Below, piece after piece: positions 54,622 through 63,458 of a stretch of DNA of 64,000 nucleotides. This DNA is from Pseudomonas corrugata (GTDB lineage Bacteria; Pseudomonadota; Gammaproteobacteria; Pseudomonadales; Pseudomonadaceae): contig NZ_LHVK01000006.1 of assembly GCF_001269905.1 (NCBI RefSeq), positions 62,001 to 126,000 of the forward strand, written 5' to 3'. Under the pieces are notes generated by a model, which saw nothing but the letters and a program-made list of their open reading frames with translations, had not been told where the DNA came from and searched no databases. Position 1 is the first letter of the stretch. Each line of letters opens with the position of its first letter. A program made the translations under genes and the position numbers.

Positions 54622-55056
54622 TTAGAACTTGAACGCCTGCCGCCCGATCAGCAGCCACTTGCCGTCCTTCTGCTTCTGCCAGATCTGAAAGTTCTCGATT
54701 TCAGTCGGCACGATGTCGGAACCCTTGATTGACTGTGCCGAGAAGTGGTTGCGCACCAGGGCGGTGTCACCTGACAGGATGATTTTCTGATTCTTCATTT
54801 CCAGAGTCTTGAACGCGCTCTTGCCGGTTTCGATGTCGGCGATAAAGGCTTTCTTGTCCTGGATGTTACCGCTGGAGTGACCGTAGGTGAGGCTCTCGGC
54901 AGCCAAGGCCTGAAGCTGGGGGATGTCCTTGTGCAGCATGGCCTGGGTCAGATGGTCGACAGCCTGTGCCACGTCTTGCTCGGCCGAAGCAGCGGCTGTG
55001 GCTGCGTAGCCGCCGAACAGGCAGAAGAAGCTCATCACCAATGTCGCTTTTTTCAT
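54622..55056 (-). CDS. Exported NTF2-like (SnoaL/DUF4440) protein
   Basis: 144 residues from the ATG at 55056 (MKKATLVMSF), with AAGGA 8 bases upstream. A signal peptide ends near ATAAASAEQ. The mature part is an NTF2-like fold of the DUF4440 type (VAQAVDHLTQAMLHKD, ESLTYGHSSG, ENFQIWQKQKDGKWLLIGRQAFKF). Such exported proteins have no agreed function. Nothing in its surroundings gives a partner. Confidence 0.82.
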   Translation of the reverse strand: MKKATLVMSFFCLFGGYAATAAASAEQDVAQAVDHLTQAMLHKDIPQLQALAAESLTYGHSSGNIQDKKAFIADIETGKSAFKTLEMKNQKIILSGDTALVRNHFSAQSIKGSDIVPTEIENFQIWQKQKDGKWLLIGRQAFKF

Positions 55057-55231
55057 GGAGTGTGTCCTTGTTGTTGTTAGATATGAGAAATGAGCGTTTG
55101 AAATACACTCATCTGTCATCGTACAACTACTTTGGTGTGACGGAAACAGCTGAGTCGCAGCCTTTTCACTGAAATTCGCCGTGAACCGCCACACATGTGT
55201 GCTCGACAAGCCTGCTTCGGCAGGCTACGGA

Positions 55232-56128
55232 TCAGAATCCCTCGCGAACCGCCCCCCGAATCCCTTCCAGCAACATGGTGAACGCCGGGTTGTCATTGTC
55301 TTCGTGCCACACCAGATGCAACTCGCTCTGTACGCCTTCGCCCAGATCGATCTCGCGGAACACCACCTGCCTGAACACCACGCTGGTGGCACAGCGTGGC
55401 ACCAGCGCCAGGCCCATGCCGGCGTTGACCAGTGCCAGGATGGTCAGTGATGACCCCAGCCATTGCACGAATTGCGGTGCGACCCGGGCCGAGCGGAGCA
55501 TGCCGGTGAGCAATTCGTTGAAGGGTGGGTAGGCGGTATGGGAATACATCAGGAATGGTTGGCCATCAAGGTCCTGGACACTGACGGATTCGGCGCTGGC
55601 CAGCGGGTGACCGGCAGGCACCGCCAGGACAAAGGGCTCGCGCACCAGGCATTCGGTGGCGTAGCCGGTTTCCAGCAGCGGCGAGCGGACGATGCCCAGG
55701 TCGATGCGCCTCGCGCGAAGGGCTTCGTGCTGCTGGTAGGTGTTCATTTCCGACAGGACGATTTTGACTTGAGGCTGTTTCAGCCGTGCTTCGGCGATGA
55801 CTTTCGGCAAAAACTCGTACACCGCGCTGCCGACGAAACTGATGGTGACCGAGCCGATGTCGCCTTGGGCAAAGCGCCGGGCGGCCGTGGCGGCTTGTTG
55901 CGCCTGCTCCAGCAGGTTCTGCGCTTCGATGAAAAAAGCCCGGCCGGCGGCAGTGAGGGCAACGCTGCGGGTGCTGCGGGTGAACAGTTCGACGCCCAGG
56001 TGATGCTCCAGCAATTGGATCTGCCGGCTCAAGGGCGGCTGGGTCATGTTCAGCCGTTCGGCGGCGCGGCGGAAATTGAGTTCCGTCGCGACGGTGGTAA
56101 AGCAGCGCAGTTGGGCGAGTTCAAACAT
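55232..56128 (-). CDS. LysR-family regulator, likely for glucarate use
   Basis: 298 residues from the ATG at 56128. Helix-turn-helix ELNFRRAAERLNMTQPPLSRQIQLLEHHLG and an effector domain of the CatR/BenM type (VTISFVGSAVYEFLP). It is divergent from the glucarate dehydratase gene, 317 bases away, which suggests control of that gene. The inducer (glucarate or a downstream keto acid) is inference. Confidence 0.88.
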   Translation of the reverse strand: MFELAQLRCFTTVATELNFRRAAERLNMTQPPLSRQIQLLEHHLGVELFTRSTRSVALTAAGRAFFIEAQNLLEQAQQAATAARRFAQGDIGSVTISFVGSAVYEFLPKVIAEARLKQPQVKIVLSEMNTYQQHEALRARRIDLGIVRSPLLETGYATECLVREPFVLAVPAGHPLASAESVSVQDLDGQPFLMYSHTAYPPFNELLTGMLRSARVAPQFVQWLGSSLTILALVNAGMGLALVPRCATSVVFRQVVFREIDLGEGVQSELHLVWHEDNDNPAFTMLLEGIRGAVREGF

Positions 56129-56445
56129 TGATTCAATCCAGGTATCAATCAAGTGCCAAGTTAGATTAGACGGGAACAATGTACCCCGTCCATCATCGAG
56201 CCGTTCCCCACAAAAACAACGACTGGGAGGCTCCCTTGGATAACGCACTGGACTCCATGTATGACAGTTCCCTGGCGCGAGCCAGGCAATGACCTCGCTG
56301 GTCGCCGCCGTGGTGATCTTTTTCGCCGTACCTCGCCGCGGCGTGACACACCCGACTCATTCTCCGACAAGCGCGAAACCGCCGCGCAAGCCAATCCGCC
56401 GGAAAACAACCAAACCCTGAACCCTGGCCTATCGGGAGCCGCTAT
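56129..56445. other. Glucarate promoter region with a possible transporter relic
   Basis: The gap holds the shared promoter region of the LysR and dehydratase genes. From the ATG at 56288 to a TGA at 56420, a 44-codon plus-strand frame reads as a hydrophobic helix (TSLVAAVVIFFAVPRR) plus a basic tail, which resembles the end of an MFS transporter. A glucarate permease often sits here, so this may be what is left of it. No ribosome site supports it as a gene. Confidence 0.3.
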
Positions 56446-57720
56446 ATGAAGATCAAACGCGTCACCGTCACCCCCATTGCCTTTCGCGATCCGCCATTGC
56501 TCAACGCCAGCGGCATTCATGAGCCGTTTGCGCTGCGCTCGATCATTGAGATCGAGAGTGACAACGGCTACATCGGTTTGGGCGAGAGCTACGGCGATGC
56601 GCCGGCTCTGGCGATCCAGCAGCAAGTGCAGGACCAACTGATCGGCCTGGACCCGTTCAACCTCAACCAGTTGCGGGCCATCGTCCAGGCCACCGTCGCC
56701 GCTCAACGGCCCGCCAGCGTCGCAGGCGCTGAACTGGCACCGGGTTCCCATGCGAGCAAGGCAGTGAGCAATGCCTACTCGGCATTCGAAGTGGCCTGCC
56801 TGGACCTGCAGGCCCACTACCTGAACGTGCCGCTGGTGGATCTTCTGGGTGGGGCGATTCGCGAGGAGATACCGTTCAGCGCATACCTGTTCTTCAAGTA
56901 TGCCGAGCACATCGATTCGCCGTATCCACCGGACAGCTGGGGCGAGGCGCTCAATGAACAGCAGATCGTCGCCCAGGCTCGGCGCATGATCACCGACTAC
57001 GGCTTCAAGAGCATCAAACTCAAGGCCGGCGCTCTGGAGCCGGAGCATGAAGTGGCATGCATCAAGGCGCTGAAGCAGGCGTTTCCTGGCTACCCGTTGC
57101 GCATCGACCCGAATGCCAACTGGTCGCTGGAAACCTCCATTCGCATGGCCGGACTGCTTGGCGACGACCTGCAGTATTACGAAGATCCGACACCGGGGCT
57201 GGAGGGCATGTCCGAGCTGCACAAGCGCACCGGCCTGCCGTTGGCGACCAACATGGTGGTCACCGATTTCGACGAGTTTCGCCGCAGCGTGGCGCTGAAC
57301 AGCGTGCAGATCGTGTTGGCCGACCACCATTACTGGGGTGGTCTGCGGGACACCCAGGCGCTGGCGAAAATGTGCGACACCTTTGGCCTGGGCGTGTCGA
57401 TGCATTCGAACTCGCACCTGGGCATCAGTCTGATGGCCATGGCCCACGTGGCCGCCGCGGTGCCGAACCTGGACTACGCCTGCGACACCCATTACCCCTG
57501 GCAGGAGCCGGATGAGGAGGTGATCAAGGGGGGCAAGCTGCCGATTGTCGATGGCTGCGTGAAGATCACCCGGGCACCGGGGCTCGGGCTGGAGCTGGAC
57601 CGGGATCAACTGGGCATGCTGCATGAACAGTTCCTGCGCTGCGGCATTCGCCAGCGCGACGATGTGCGGCAGATGCAGCGCTACCGGCCGGACTGGAAGA
57701 CCGTCAAGCCGAGGTTCTGA
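56446..57720 (+). CDS. gudD: Glucarate dehydratase (enolase superfamily)
   Basis: 424 residues, slightly shorter than E. coli GudD (446). Enolase-superfamily catalytic groups are present: KxK in IKLKAG, metal ligands in RIDPNANW and YYEDP, and the His general base in SMHSNSHLG. It dehydrates D-glucarate to 5-keto-4-deoxyglucarate in the cytoplasm. Divergent from a LysR gene, followed by a porin gene that may admit the sugar acid. No permease or keto-acid-processing gene is present in the window. Confidence 0.9.
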   Translation: MKIKRVTVTPIAFRDPPLLNASGIHEPFALRSIIEIESDNGYIGLGESYGDAPALAIQQQVQDQLIGLDPFNLNQLRAIVQATVAAQRPASVAGAELAPGSHASKAVSNAYSAFEVACLDLQAHYLNVPLVDLLGGAIREEIPFSAYLFFKYAEHIDSPYPPDSWGEALNEQQIVAQARRMITDYGFKSIKLKAGALEPEHEVACIKALKQAFPGYPLRIDPNANWSLETSIRMAGLLGDDLQYYEDPTPGLEGMSELHKRTGLPLATNMVVTDFDEFRRSVALNSVQIVLADHHYWGGLRDTQALAKMCDTFGLGVSMHSNSHLGISLMAMAHVAAAVPNLDYACDTHYPWQEPDEEVIKGGKLPIVDGCVKITRAPGLGLELDRDQLGMLHEQFLRCGIRQRDDVRQMQRYRPDWKTVKPRF

Positions 57721-57737
57721 GTGGGTGCGAGGGGGCC

Positions 57738-57888
57738 TGTGGGAGCAAGCTTCCTAGCCACAGGAGCTTCGCTGCCACAGCCCCGTGGGAAACCCTGTGG
57801 GAGCCGAGCTTGCTCGCGATGACGGCGCTACATTCAACAGAAATGCAAGCTGACACACCGCCATCGCGAGCAAGCTCGGCTCCCACAG
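57738..57888. repeat. REP-variant cluster
   Basis: Three palindromes with the variant core GCTTGCTCGCG: a diverged copy at 57738-57780, 57796-57824 and its facing partner 57859-57888. They fill most of the 367-base gap between gudD and the porin gene; the remaining 200 bases hold no gene. Confidence 0.8.
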
Positions 57889-58087
57889 GTTTCATTGTTC
57901 GCCCACCGATCAATCGGCTCACACCCAAAGTACCGCGCCCATAGGCATGGCAGTCGTACACCCAAACTGCCGCGCCGGGCCGGCGCTTCCAAAGCACTCG
58001 CCAATTGCCTCCAAGGCAGCGTATGGCGGGGCCCTCAGCCTTTCGATAATCGCCTCCGACATCCCGTCCCCTGTTGCGGAGCGCGCC

Positions 58088-59272
58088 ATGCACAACAATA
58101 AAAATACCCGTCGCCGTTTTATGCCTGCGGTCATCGCCAGCCTTTCGACCCTTGGCCTGACGCCTTTGGCTCAGGCCGAAATCATGCTGTACGACAAGGA
58201 TCAGACCACCTTTTCCACCGATGGCTACATCAACGCCTTCTACGTCAACAGTGACGTGGACCGGGCGGGGGAGCAGTACGACCGGCGCCAGGCGCGGGTC
58301 AAGATGGGTTTCCTGCCCAACTACCTGGGCTTCAACATGAGCAAGCAGGTCGATGACCTCAAACTCGGCGCCCGCGCGTCGTTCTGGGTGACCATCAACG
58401 ACAGCGAAACCAACGGTACCGATACTGCCATTGATGTGCGCCAGTTCTATGGCACCGTCGCCAACCCGGAGTGGGGCGAGGTGTTGATCGGCAAGGACTT
58501 CGGCCTGTTCGCCCGCTCCAATATCCTGCTCGACGAATTGCTCGCCGGTTACGGCCAGGTCAGCGACACCCTGGGGCTGGTGGACGGTGGCGGTGTGTCG
58601 TTCGGCAACATCGGCAGCGGCTATCCCTATCCATTCCCGACCTCGCAGATCACCTATCGCACCCCGGTCATGGACGGGCTACGGGTGGCGGTGGGGATCA
58701 TGGATCCGGTGGACACCAATGACAGCAGCGCCACGGGCAAGGCTTATCAGGAGAACCCGCGCACCGAGAGCGAGATCACTTACCAGTTCGACCTCGGTGG
58801 CGCGAAAATCTACAGCTGGCTCAACGGCAGCTACCAGACCTCGGACAACACCGACTCCACCGTCGAGTCGGTGACCTCCAAAGGCCTGGGTTATGGCGTG
58901 CAAGCGAAGATGGGTGGCCTGTCTCTCACCGGCTCCGGATTCCAGGCCAAGGGCATCAACCCGTTCTTCACCAACAACGCCGGCGAAGCGACATTGCGCA
59001 ACGTCGACAGCAAGGGCTATCTGCTGCAAGGCTCCTACAAGCTGGGCAAGAACCGCCTGGCGTTGTCCTACGGCAAGACCGATGACGATGGAAACGGCGT
59101 AGTAGGCAGCGGCGCTGATTACGAAACCCGCGGCATTGCGCTGTTCCATGACGTCAACGACAACCTCAAGCTCGTGGCCGAGTACAACCAGTTCGAAATC
59201 AACGGCCATGACACCAGCGCCCAGAACGAGGACACCGATACGTTTGCGGTGGGGGCTGTGTTGACCTGGTAA
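58088..59272 (+). CDS. Outer-membrane porin
   Basis: 394 residues from the ATG at 58088, with GGAG 9 bases upstream. A signal peptide ends near LAQAEIML. The mature protein is rich in alternating beta strands (TDGYINAFYVNSD, EVLIGKDFGLFARS, YETRGIALFHDVNDNLKLVAEYNQF) and ends in Trp (AVLTW), the usual outer-membrane insertion signal. It belongs to the Gram-negative porin (porin_4-like) group, not OprD. Its place after gudD suggests uptake of sugar acids, but this is only context. Confidence 0.85.
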   Translation: MHNNKNTRRRFMPAVIASLSTLGLTPLAQAEIMLYDKDQTTFSTDGYINAFYVNSDVDRAGEQYDRRQARVKMGFLPNYLGFNMSKQVDDLKLGARASFWVTINDSETNGTDTAIDVRQFYGTVANPEWGEVLIGKDFGLFARSNILLDELLAGYGQVSDTLGLVDGGGVSFGNIGSGYPYPFPTSQITYRTPVMDGLRVAVGIMDPVDTNDSSATGKAYQENPRTESEITYQFDLGGAKIYSWLNGSYQTSDNTDSTVESVTSKGLGYGVQAKMGGLSLTGSGFQAKGINPFFTNNAGEATLRNVDSKGYLLQGSYKLGKNRLALSYGKTDDDGNGVVGSGADYETRGIALFHDVNDNLKLVAEYNQFEINGHDTSAQNEDTDTFAVGAVLTW

Positions 59273-59290
59273 TACCTAAGGCAACACAAC

Positions 59291-59425
59291 CCCTGTGGCG
59301 AGGGGATTTATCCCCGCTGGGCTGCGAAGCGGCCCCTTTTCAGTCACCCCAGCTTTGTGTCGACTGAACTATTTTCCGGGGCCGCTTCGCGACCCAGCGG
59401 GGATAAATCCCCTCGCCACAAAGGG
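59291..59425. repeat. GTGGCGAGGGGAT-family repeat, long inverted form
   Basis: Two arms of about 45 bases: CCTGTGGCGAGGGGATTTATCC...GCGAAGCGGCCCC and its near-complement GGGGCCGCTTCGCGACC...CTCGCCACAAAGG, separated by about 40 bases. It lies between the porin and FIST genes. About 155 further bases before the FIST start hold no gene. Confidence 0.82.
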
Positions 59426-59582
59426 ATTCGGTGTTCGAGAGTTTGTGGTGGCCCCAGCCGTGCGCATCGCGGCCCGGGCCGCCACCGTTCTCATCCCATG
59501 GAAGCGCACACCCGCTACCCAAGTAGCATTCGTGGGGCCGGCGCGGCTTCGTACACTCAAGGCTCCTGTCACGGAGGCGAAG

Positions 59583-60743
59583 ATGCAGGCCCAGAGCGAA
59601 GGCGTGGTAAGCGCGATGTCCCAGGCAATGGATGTCGAGCAGGTGGCCCAGGAACTGGCGCGGCAGTTGCTGCATCCGTACCTGGGCTTCGTGCTGTTTT
59701 TCTGTTCCGCCGAGTACGATCTGCCGGCTCTTGGCCAGGCGCTGTCGCAGAGTTTCGGCGGGATTCGCCTGGTGGGTTGCACCAGCGCAGGGGAAATCAC
59801 CGCCCAGGGCTATGGCCGCAACTGCGTGACGGCGGTGGGGTTCGATCACCGGCATTTTTCCATTGCCGCCGAACTGATAGGTGAGATGGGGCACTTCAGC
59901 CTGATCGATGCCCAGCAGATGGTCGAGCGACTGGCGAGCGGCTGCCGCAGCAACGCCTTGGCACCGATCAAGGGCCACAGTTTCGCATTGACCTTGCTTG
60001 ATGGTCTGTCCAGCCGCGAAGAGATGGTATTGGCGGCATTGAGCGCTGCCCTTGGGGACATCCCGCATTTTGGCGGCTCGGCCGGCGACGACAATTACCT
60101 GACCCATACCCACGTGTACTTCGAAGGCCAGTTCCACAGCGGTGCGGCCGTGGTGGTGCTGATCAATACCTGGCTGGAATTCGAGGTGTTCACCACCCAC
60201 CACATCCTGCCCCGGGAAGAAAAACTGGTGGTGACCGGCGCCGACAGCGCTTCGCGCCGGGTCTATGAACTCAATGCCGAACCCGCCGCCGAGGAATACG
60301 CCCGGCATATCGGCGTGCCGGTGAGTGCCCTCGACTACCGGGTGTTCGCCGCCCATCCGTTGGCGGTGCGCATCAACGACCAGTATTACGTGCGGGCCGT
60401 CCAGCAGGTGCACCCAGACCTGAGCTTGAGTTTTTATTGCGCGGTGGAGAACGGCATCGTCCTCACGGCGATGGCCCCGGGCCCCTTGCTGAACAACCTG
60501 GAAAACCTCTTTGACGGCTTGCAGGCGCGTCTCGGTGATCTGTTGCTGACGATCGGCTGCGACTGTTTCCTCAGGCGCCTGGAGCTGGAAGATCGCGGTG
60601 GCCTGGAGCAGATCGGCCAGTTCCTGCGCAAACAACGGGTGATGGGTTTCAACACCTACGGAGAACAGTTCAATGGCATGCATATCAACCAGACCTTTAC
60701 CGGAGTTGCCATTGCCCGACATCGCGTCCCCGGCCATCGCTGA
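59583..60743 (+). CDS. FIST-domain sensor protein
   Basis: 386 residues from the ATG at 59583, with GGAGG 8 bases upstream. FIST N (about 25-225, with LVGCTSAGEITAQGYG and GGSAGDD) and FIST C (about 225-360, ending GFNTYGEQF...NQTFTGVA). FIST proteins are soluble small-ligand sensors tied to signalling proteins. The gene overlaps the hybrid kinase gene by 71 bases, so the two are surely coexpressed. An equivalent pair lies beside ErcS' in P. aeruginosa. Confidence 0.9.
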   Translation: MQAQSEGVVSAMSQAMDVEQVAQELARQLLHPYLGFVLFFCSAEYDLPALGQALSQSFGGIRLVGCTSAGEITAQGYGRNCVTAVGFDHRHFSIAAELIGEMGHFSLIDAQQMVERLASGCRSNALAPIKGHSFALTLLDGLSSREEMVLAALSAALGDIPHFGGSAGDDNYLTHTHVYFEGQFHSGAAVVVLINTWLEFEVFTTHHILPREEKLVVTGADSASRRVYELNAEPAAEEYARHIGVPVSALDYRVFAAHPLAVRINDQYYVRAVQQVHPDLSLSFYCAVENGIVLTAMAPGPLLNNLENLFDGLQARLGDLLLTIGCDCFLRRLELEDRGGLEQIGQFLRKQRVMGFNTYGEQFNGMHINQTFTGVAIARHRVPGHR

Positions 60744-63315
60744 TCTGCAGGCGCAGATTGCCGGACTGCAACACGAAAACCACAAGTTGCAGCGCATCAA
60801 CGCAGCGCTGATCGAGCGGGTGGAGTCCGGCGTGACCCGGGGCAGCGACCCGTACGCGGCGTTCCAGCATTCGGTGGTGCTGGCCGAGCAGGTGCGCGAG
60901 CGCACCGATGCACTGAACCAGGCCATGGCCGAGCTCAAGGCCGGCAACCATTTACTTGGTGAGGCGCGGCTGCGGGCGGAAACGGCCCATCGGTACCTGA
61001 TCGACGCCATCGAGAGCATTTCCGATGCGTTCGTGCTGTTCGACGCACAACAACGCATCGTCCTGTTCAACAGCCGTTTCAAGGCATTCTGGGCCCACAG
61101 CCGGGTGCGCATCATGGCCGGGATGCGGCTGGGCGAGGTCAAGCGGCTGATGACCGCCAATGGACTGTTCAGCGAAGAAAATCGCGGCCAGGATGATGAG
61201 CATGTGTTGTATCGCTTGCAGAACGGTCGCTGGTTGCAGGTCAGCGAACGGCCGACCCAGGAAGGTGGCCGGGTGATCCTGTTCACCGACATCACCGACG
61301 TCAAACTCAGTGAGACCGTGCGCCGCGAGCAGGCCATCGCGCAGAAATCCCACCTGTTGCAGCGTGCGGTGGACAACCTCTCCCAGGGCGTGGCGATGGT
61401 CAACGCCCAGGGCGTGCTGGAGTTGTGGAACCGACGTTTCCTGGAGCTCAGCGGCCTGGCCCCGGTGGCGGCCCACCGGCCGTTCAACGAAGTGATTGCC
61501 GACAGCGAACTGCAACTATTGACCCCGGCCAGCCGCGACAGCAATGGTCGATTGATTCATGAACGCGAGCAGCGCCTCTCCGATGGCCGGGTCCTGGAAA
61601 TCCGCACCCATCCGCTGCCCACCGGTGGCTACGTCAATACCTTCACCGATATTACCGAGCGCTATCAGCACGCTGAGGCGTTGAGTGAAAGCGAGCGCTG
61701 GATCCGGCTGATCACCGACCATGTGCCGGCACTGATCGCCTACCTCAATGCCGACCTGGTCTATGAGTTCACCAACAAGGTCTACGAACAGTGGTATTGC
61801 TGGCCCCGTGGCGTGATGCTCGGCCAGAGCCTGCGCGAAGCCCACAGCGAGCAGCACTATCAGCGCCTGGAGGCCTATGTGGCCCGGGCCCTGGCCGGGG
61901 AGAGCGTGACGTTCGAATTCGCCGAAACCAACATCAACAACCAGGAGCGCTACATGTTGCGCTCCTACGTGCCGAATCGCTTGGCCAACGGCGAAGTGGT
62001 GGGGATTTTCGTGCTGATCCGCGACATCACCGAACGGCGACGTACCGCCGAGGCTTTGCACCAGGCCTATCAGAACCTGGAACAGCGGGTCCAGGAGCGC
62101 ACGGCTGAACTGACCACCCTCAACGAACAGTTGCTGCGCGAAATCGACGAGCGCAGCCGCGTGGAGCTGCGCCTGCGTGAAGCCAAGCGCGAGGCCGAGC
62201 AGGCCAACCTGTCGAAGACCAAGTTCCTGGCGGCGGTCAGCCACGATTTGTTGCAACCGCTCAACGCCGCGCGGCTATTCACCAGCGCCTTGCTCGAACG
62301 TCGTGAGCCAGTGGCGAATGCGCATCTGGTGCGCAACGTCAGCAACTCCTTGCAGGACGTGGAGAACCTGTTGGGTACTCTGGTGGACATTTCCAAGCTC
62401 GATGCAGGAGTGATCAAGGCGGACATAGCGCCGTTCGCCCTCAGCGAGTTACTTGGCAACCTGGCCGCCGAATACGCCCAGGTCGCCCGCAGTGAGGGGT
62501 TGGTGCTGCGCTTCGTGCCTTGCTCAGTACTGGTGCGCAGTGACATGCAGCTACTCGCCCGGATCCTGCGCAACCTGTTGAGCAACGCCATCCGCTACAC
62601 CCCCAGCGGCCGCCTGGTGTTGGGGTGCCGGCGCCAGGGGCAGCGGGTGTCGATCCAGGTCTGGGATTCCGGCATTGGCATCGCCGAGGATCGCCTGGAG
62701 GAAATTTTCCAGGAGTTCAAGCGCGGCGATGTACAGCGTCCGGACCAGGACCGCGGGTTGGGCCTGGGCCTGGCGATTGTCGAGAAGATCGCCGGCATCC
62801 TCGGACACCGGATCCAGGTGCGCTCGTGGCCGGGCAAGGGTTCGATGTTCGCCATCGACGTGCCGCTGAGTGCCACCGCGCCCAAGCCTGTGCCATGCGT
62901 GGACATGAGTGAGCCAATGCTCGAACGCTTGCGCGGGGCGCGAATCTGGGTGCTGGATAACGACGCGGCGATCTGTGCGGGTATGCGTACCTTACTCGAG
63001 GGATGGGGTTGCCATGTGGTGACCGCACTATCGGAGCAGGACCTGGCGCGCCAGGTGGACAACGAGCACACCGAGGTGGACCTGCTGATCGCCGACTATC
63101 ACCTGGACAACGACCAGAACGGCGTCGACGCCGTGGCCCGGATCAACGCTGGCCGCGAATCAGCGATCCCGGCGATGTTGATCACCGCCAACTACAGTAA
63201 TGAACTCAAGCAACAGATCCGCGAGCGCGGGCACACCCTGATGCATAAACCGGTGCGGCCGATGAAGCTGAAGATTGCGATGAGTCATTTGCTGGGCCAA
63301 TCCAACCGTCCCTGA
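60673..63315 (+). CDS. PAS-rich hybrid sensor histidine kinase (ErcS'/NahK type)
   Basis: 880 residues without membrane helices. A coiled coil (about 24-105) is followed by three PAS units (about 105-215, 230-330 and 345-460), a second coiled coil, HisKA with AAVSHDLLQPLNAARLF, HATPase with NLLSNAIRYTP and GLGLGLAIVEK, and a C-terminal receiver with LIADYHLDN. The start at 60673 lies inside the FIST gene and has GGAG 9 bases upstream. In P. aeruginosa the similar kinase takes part in control of ethanol oxidation. The convergent LuxR-type regulator is a likely partner. Confidence 0.9.
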   Translation: MACISTRPLPELPLPDIASPAIADLQAQIAGLQHENHKLQRINAALIERVESGVTRGSDPYAAFQHSVVLAEQVRERTDALNQAMAELKAGNHLLGEARLRAETAHRYLIDAIESISDAFVLFDAQQRIVLFNSRFKAFWAHSRVRIMAGMRLGEVKRLMTANGLFSEENRGQDDEHVLYRLQNGRWLQVSERPTQEGGRVILFTDITDVKLSETVRREQAIAQKSHLLQRAVDNLSQGVAMVNAQGVLELWNRRFLELSGLAPVAAHRPFNEVIADSELQLLTPASRDSNGRLIHEREQRLSDGRVLEIRTHPLPTGGYVNTFTDITERYQHAEALSESERWIRLITDHVPALIAYLNADLVYEFTNKVYEQWYCWPRGVMLGQSLREAHSEQHYQRLEAYVARALAGESVTFEFAETNINNQERYMLRSYVPNRLANGEVVGIFVLIRDITERRRTAEALHQAYQNLEQRVQERTAELTTLNEQLLREIDERSRVELRLREAKREAEQANLSKTKFLAAVSHDLLQPLNAARLFTSALLERREPVANAHLVRNVSNSLQDVENLLGTLVDISKLDAGVIKADIAPFALSELLGNLAAEYAQVARSEGLVLRFVPCSVLVRSDMQLLARILRNLLSNAIRYTPSGRLVLGCRRQGQRVSIQVWDSGIGIAEDRLEEIFQEFKRGDVQRPDQDRGLGLGLAIVEKIAGILGHRIQVRSWPGKGSMFAIDVPLSATAPKPVPCVDMSEPMLERLRGARIWVLDNDAAICAGMRTLLEGWGCHVVTALSEQDLARQVDNEHTEVDLLIADYHLDNDQNGVDAVARINAGRESAIPAMLITANYSNELKQQIRERGHTLMHKPVRPMKLKIAMSHLLGQSNRP

Positions 63316-63340
63316 GCCGAACACTTTTTGTGGCAAAGCA

Positions 63341-63432
63341 ACTGTAGGAGCAAGGCTTGCTCGCGATGCAGGCGCTGGAGTGTCAGAAAGAACACTTGGC
63401 CTTCATCGCGGGCAAACCTTGCTCCCACAAAG
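63341..63432. repeat. REP-like pair, diverged
   Basis: CTGTAGGAGCAAGGCTTGCTCGCGATG at 63341-63367 faces CATCGCGGGCAAACCTTGCTCCCACA at 63404-63430. Both carry the variant core of a different REP subgroup. They lie in the convergent gap. Confidence 0.75.
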
Positions 63433-63458
63433 TTTCTCCCCCGCAAGGACGCAGAACA

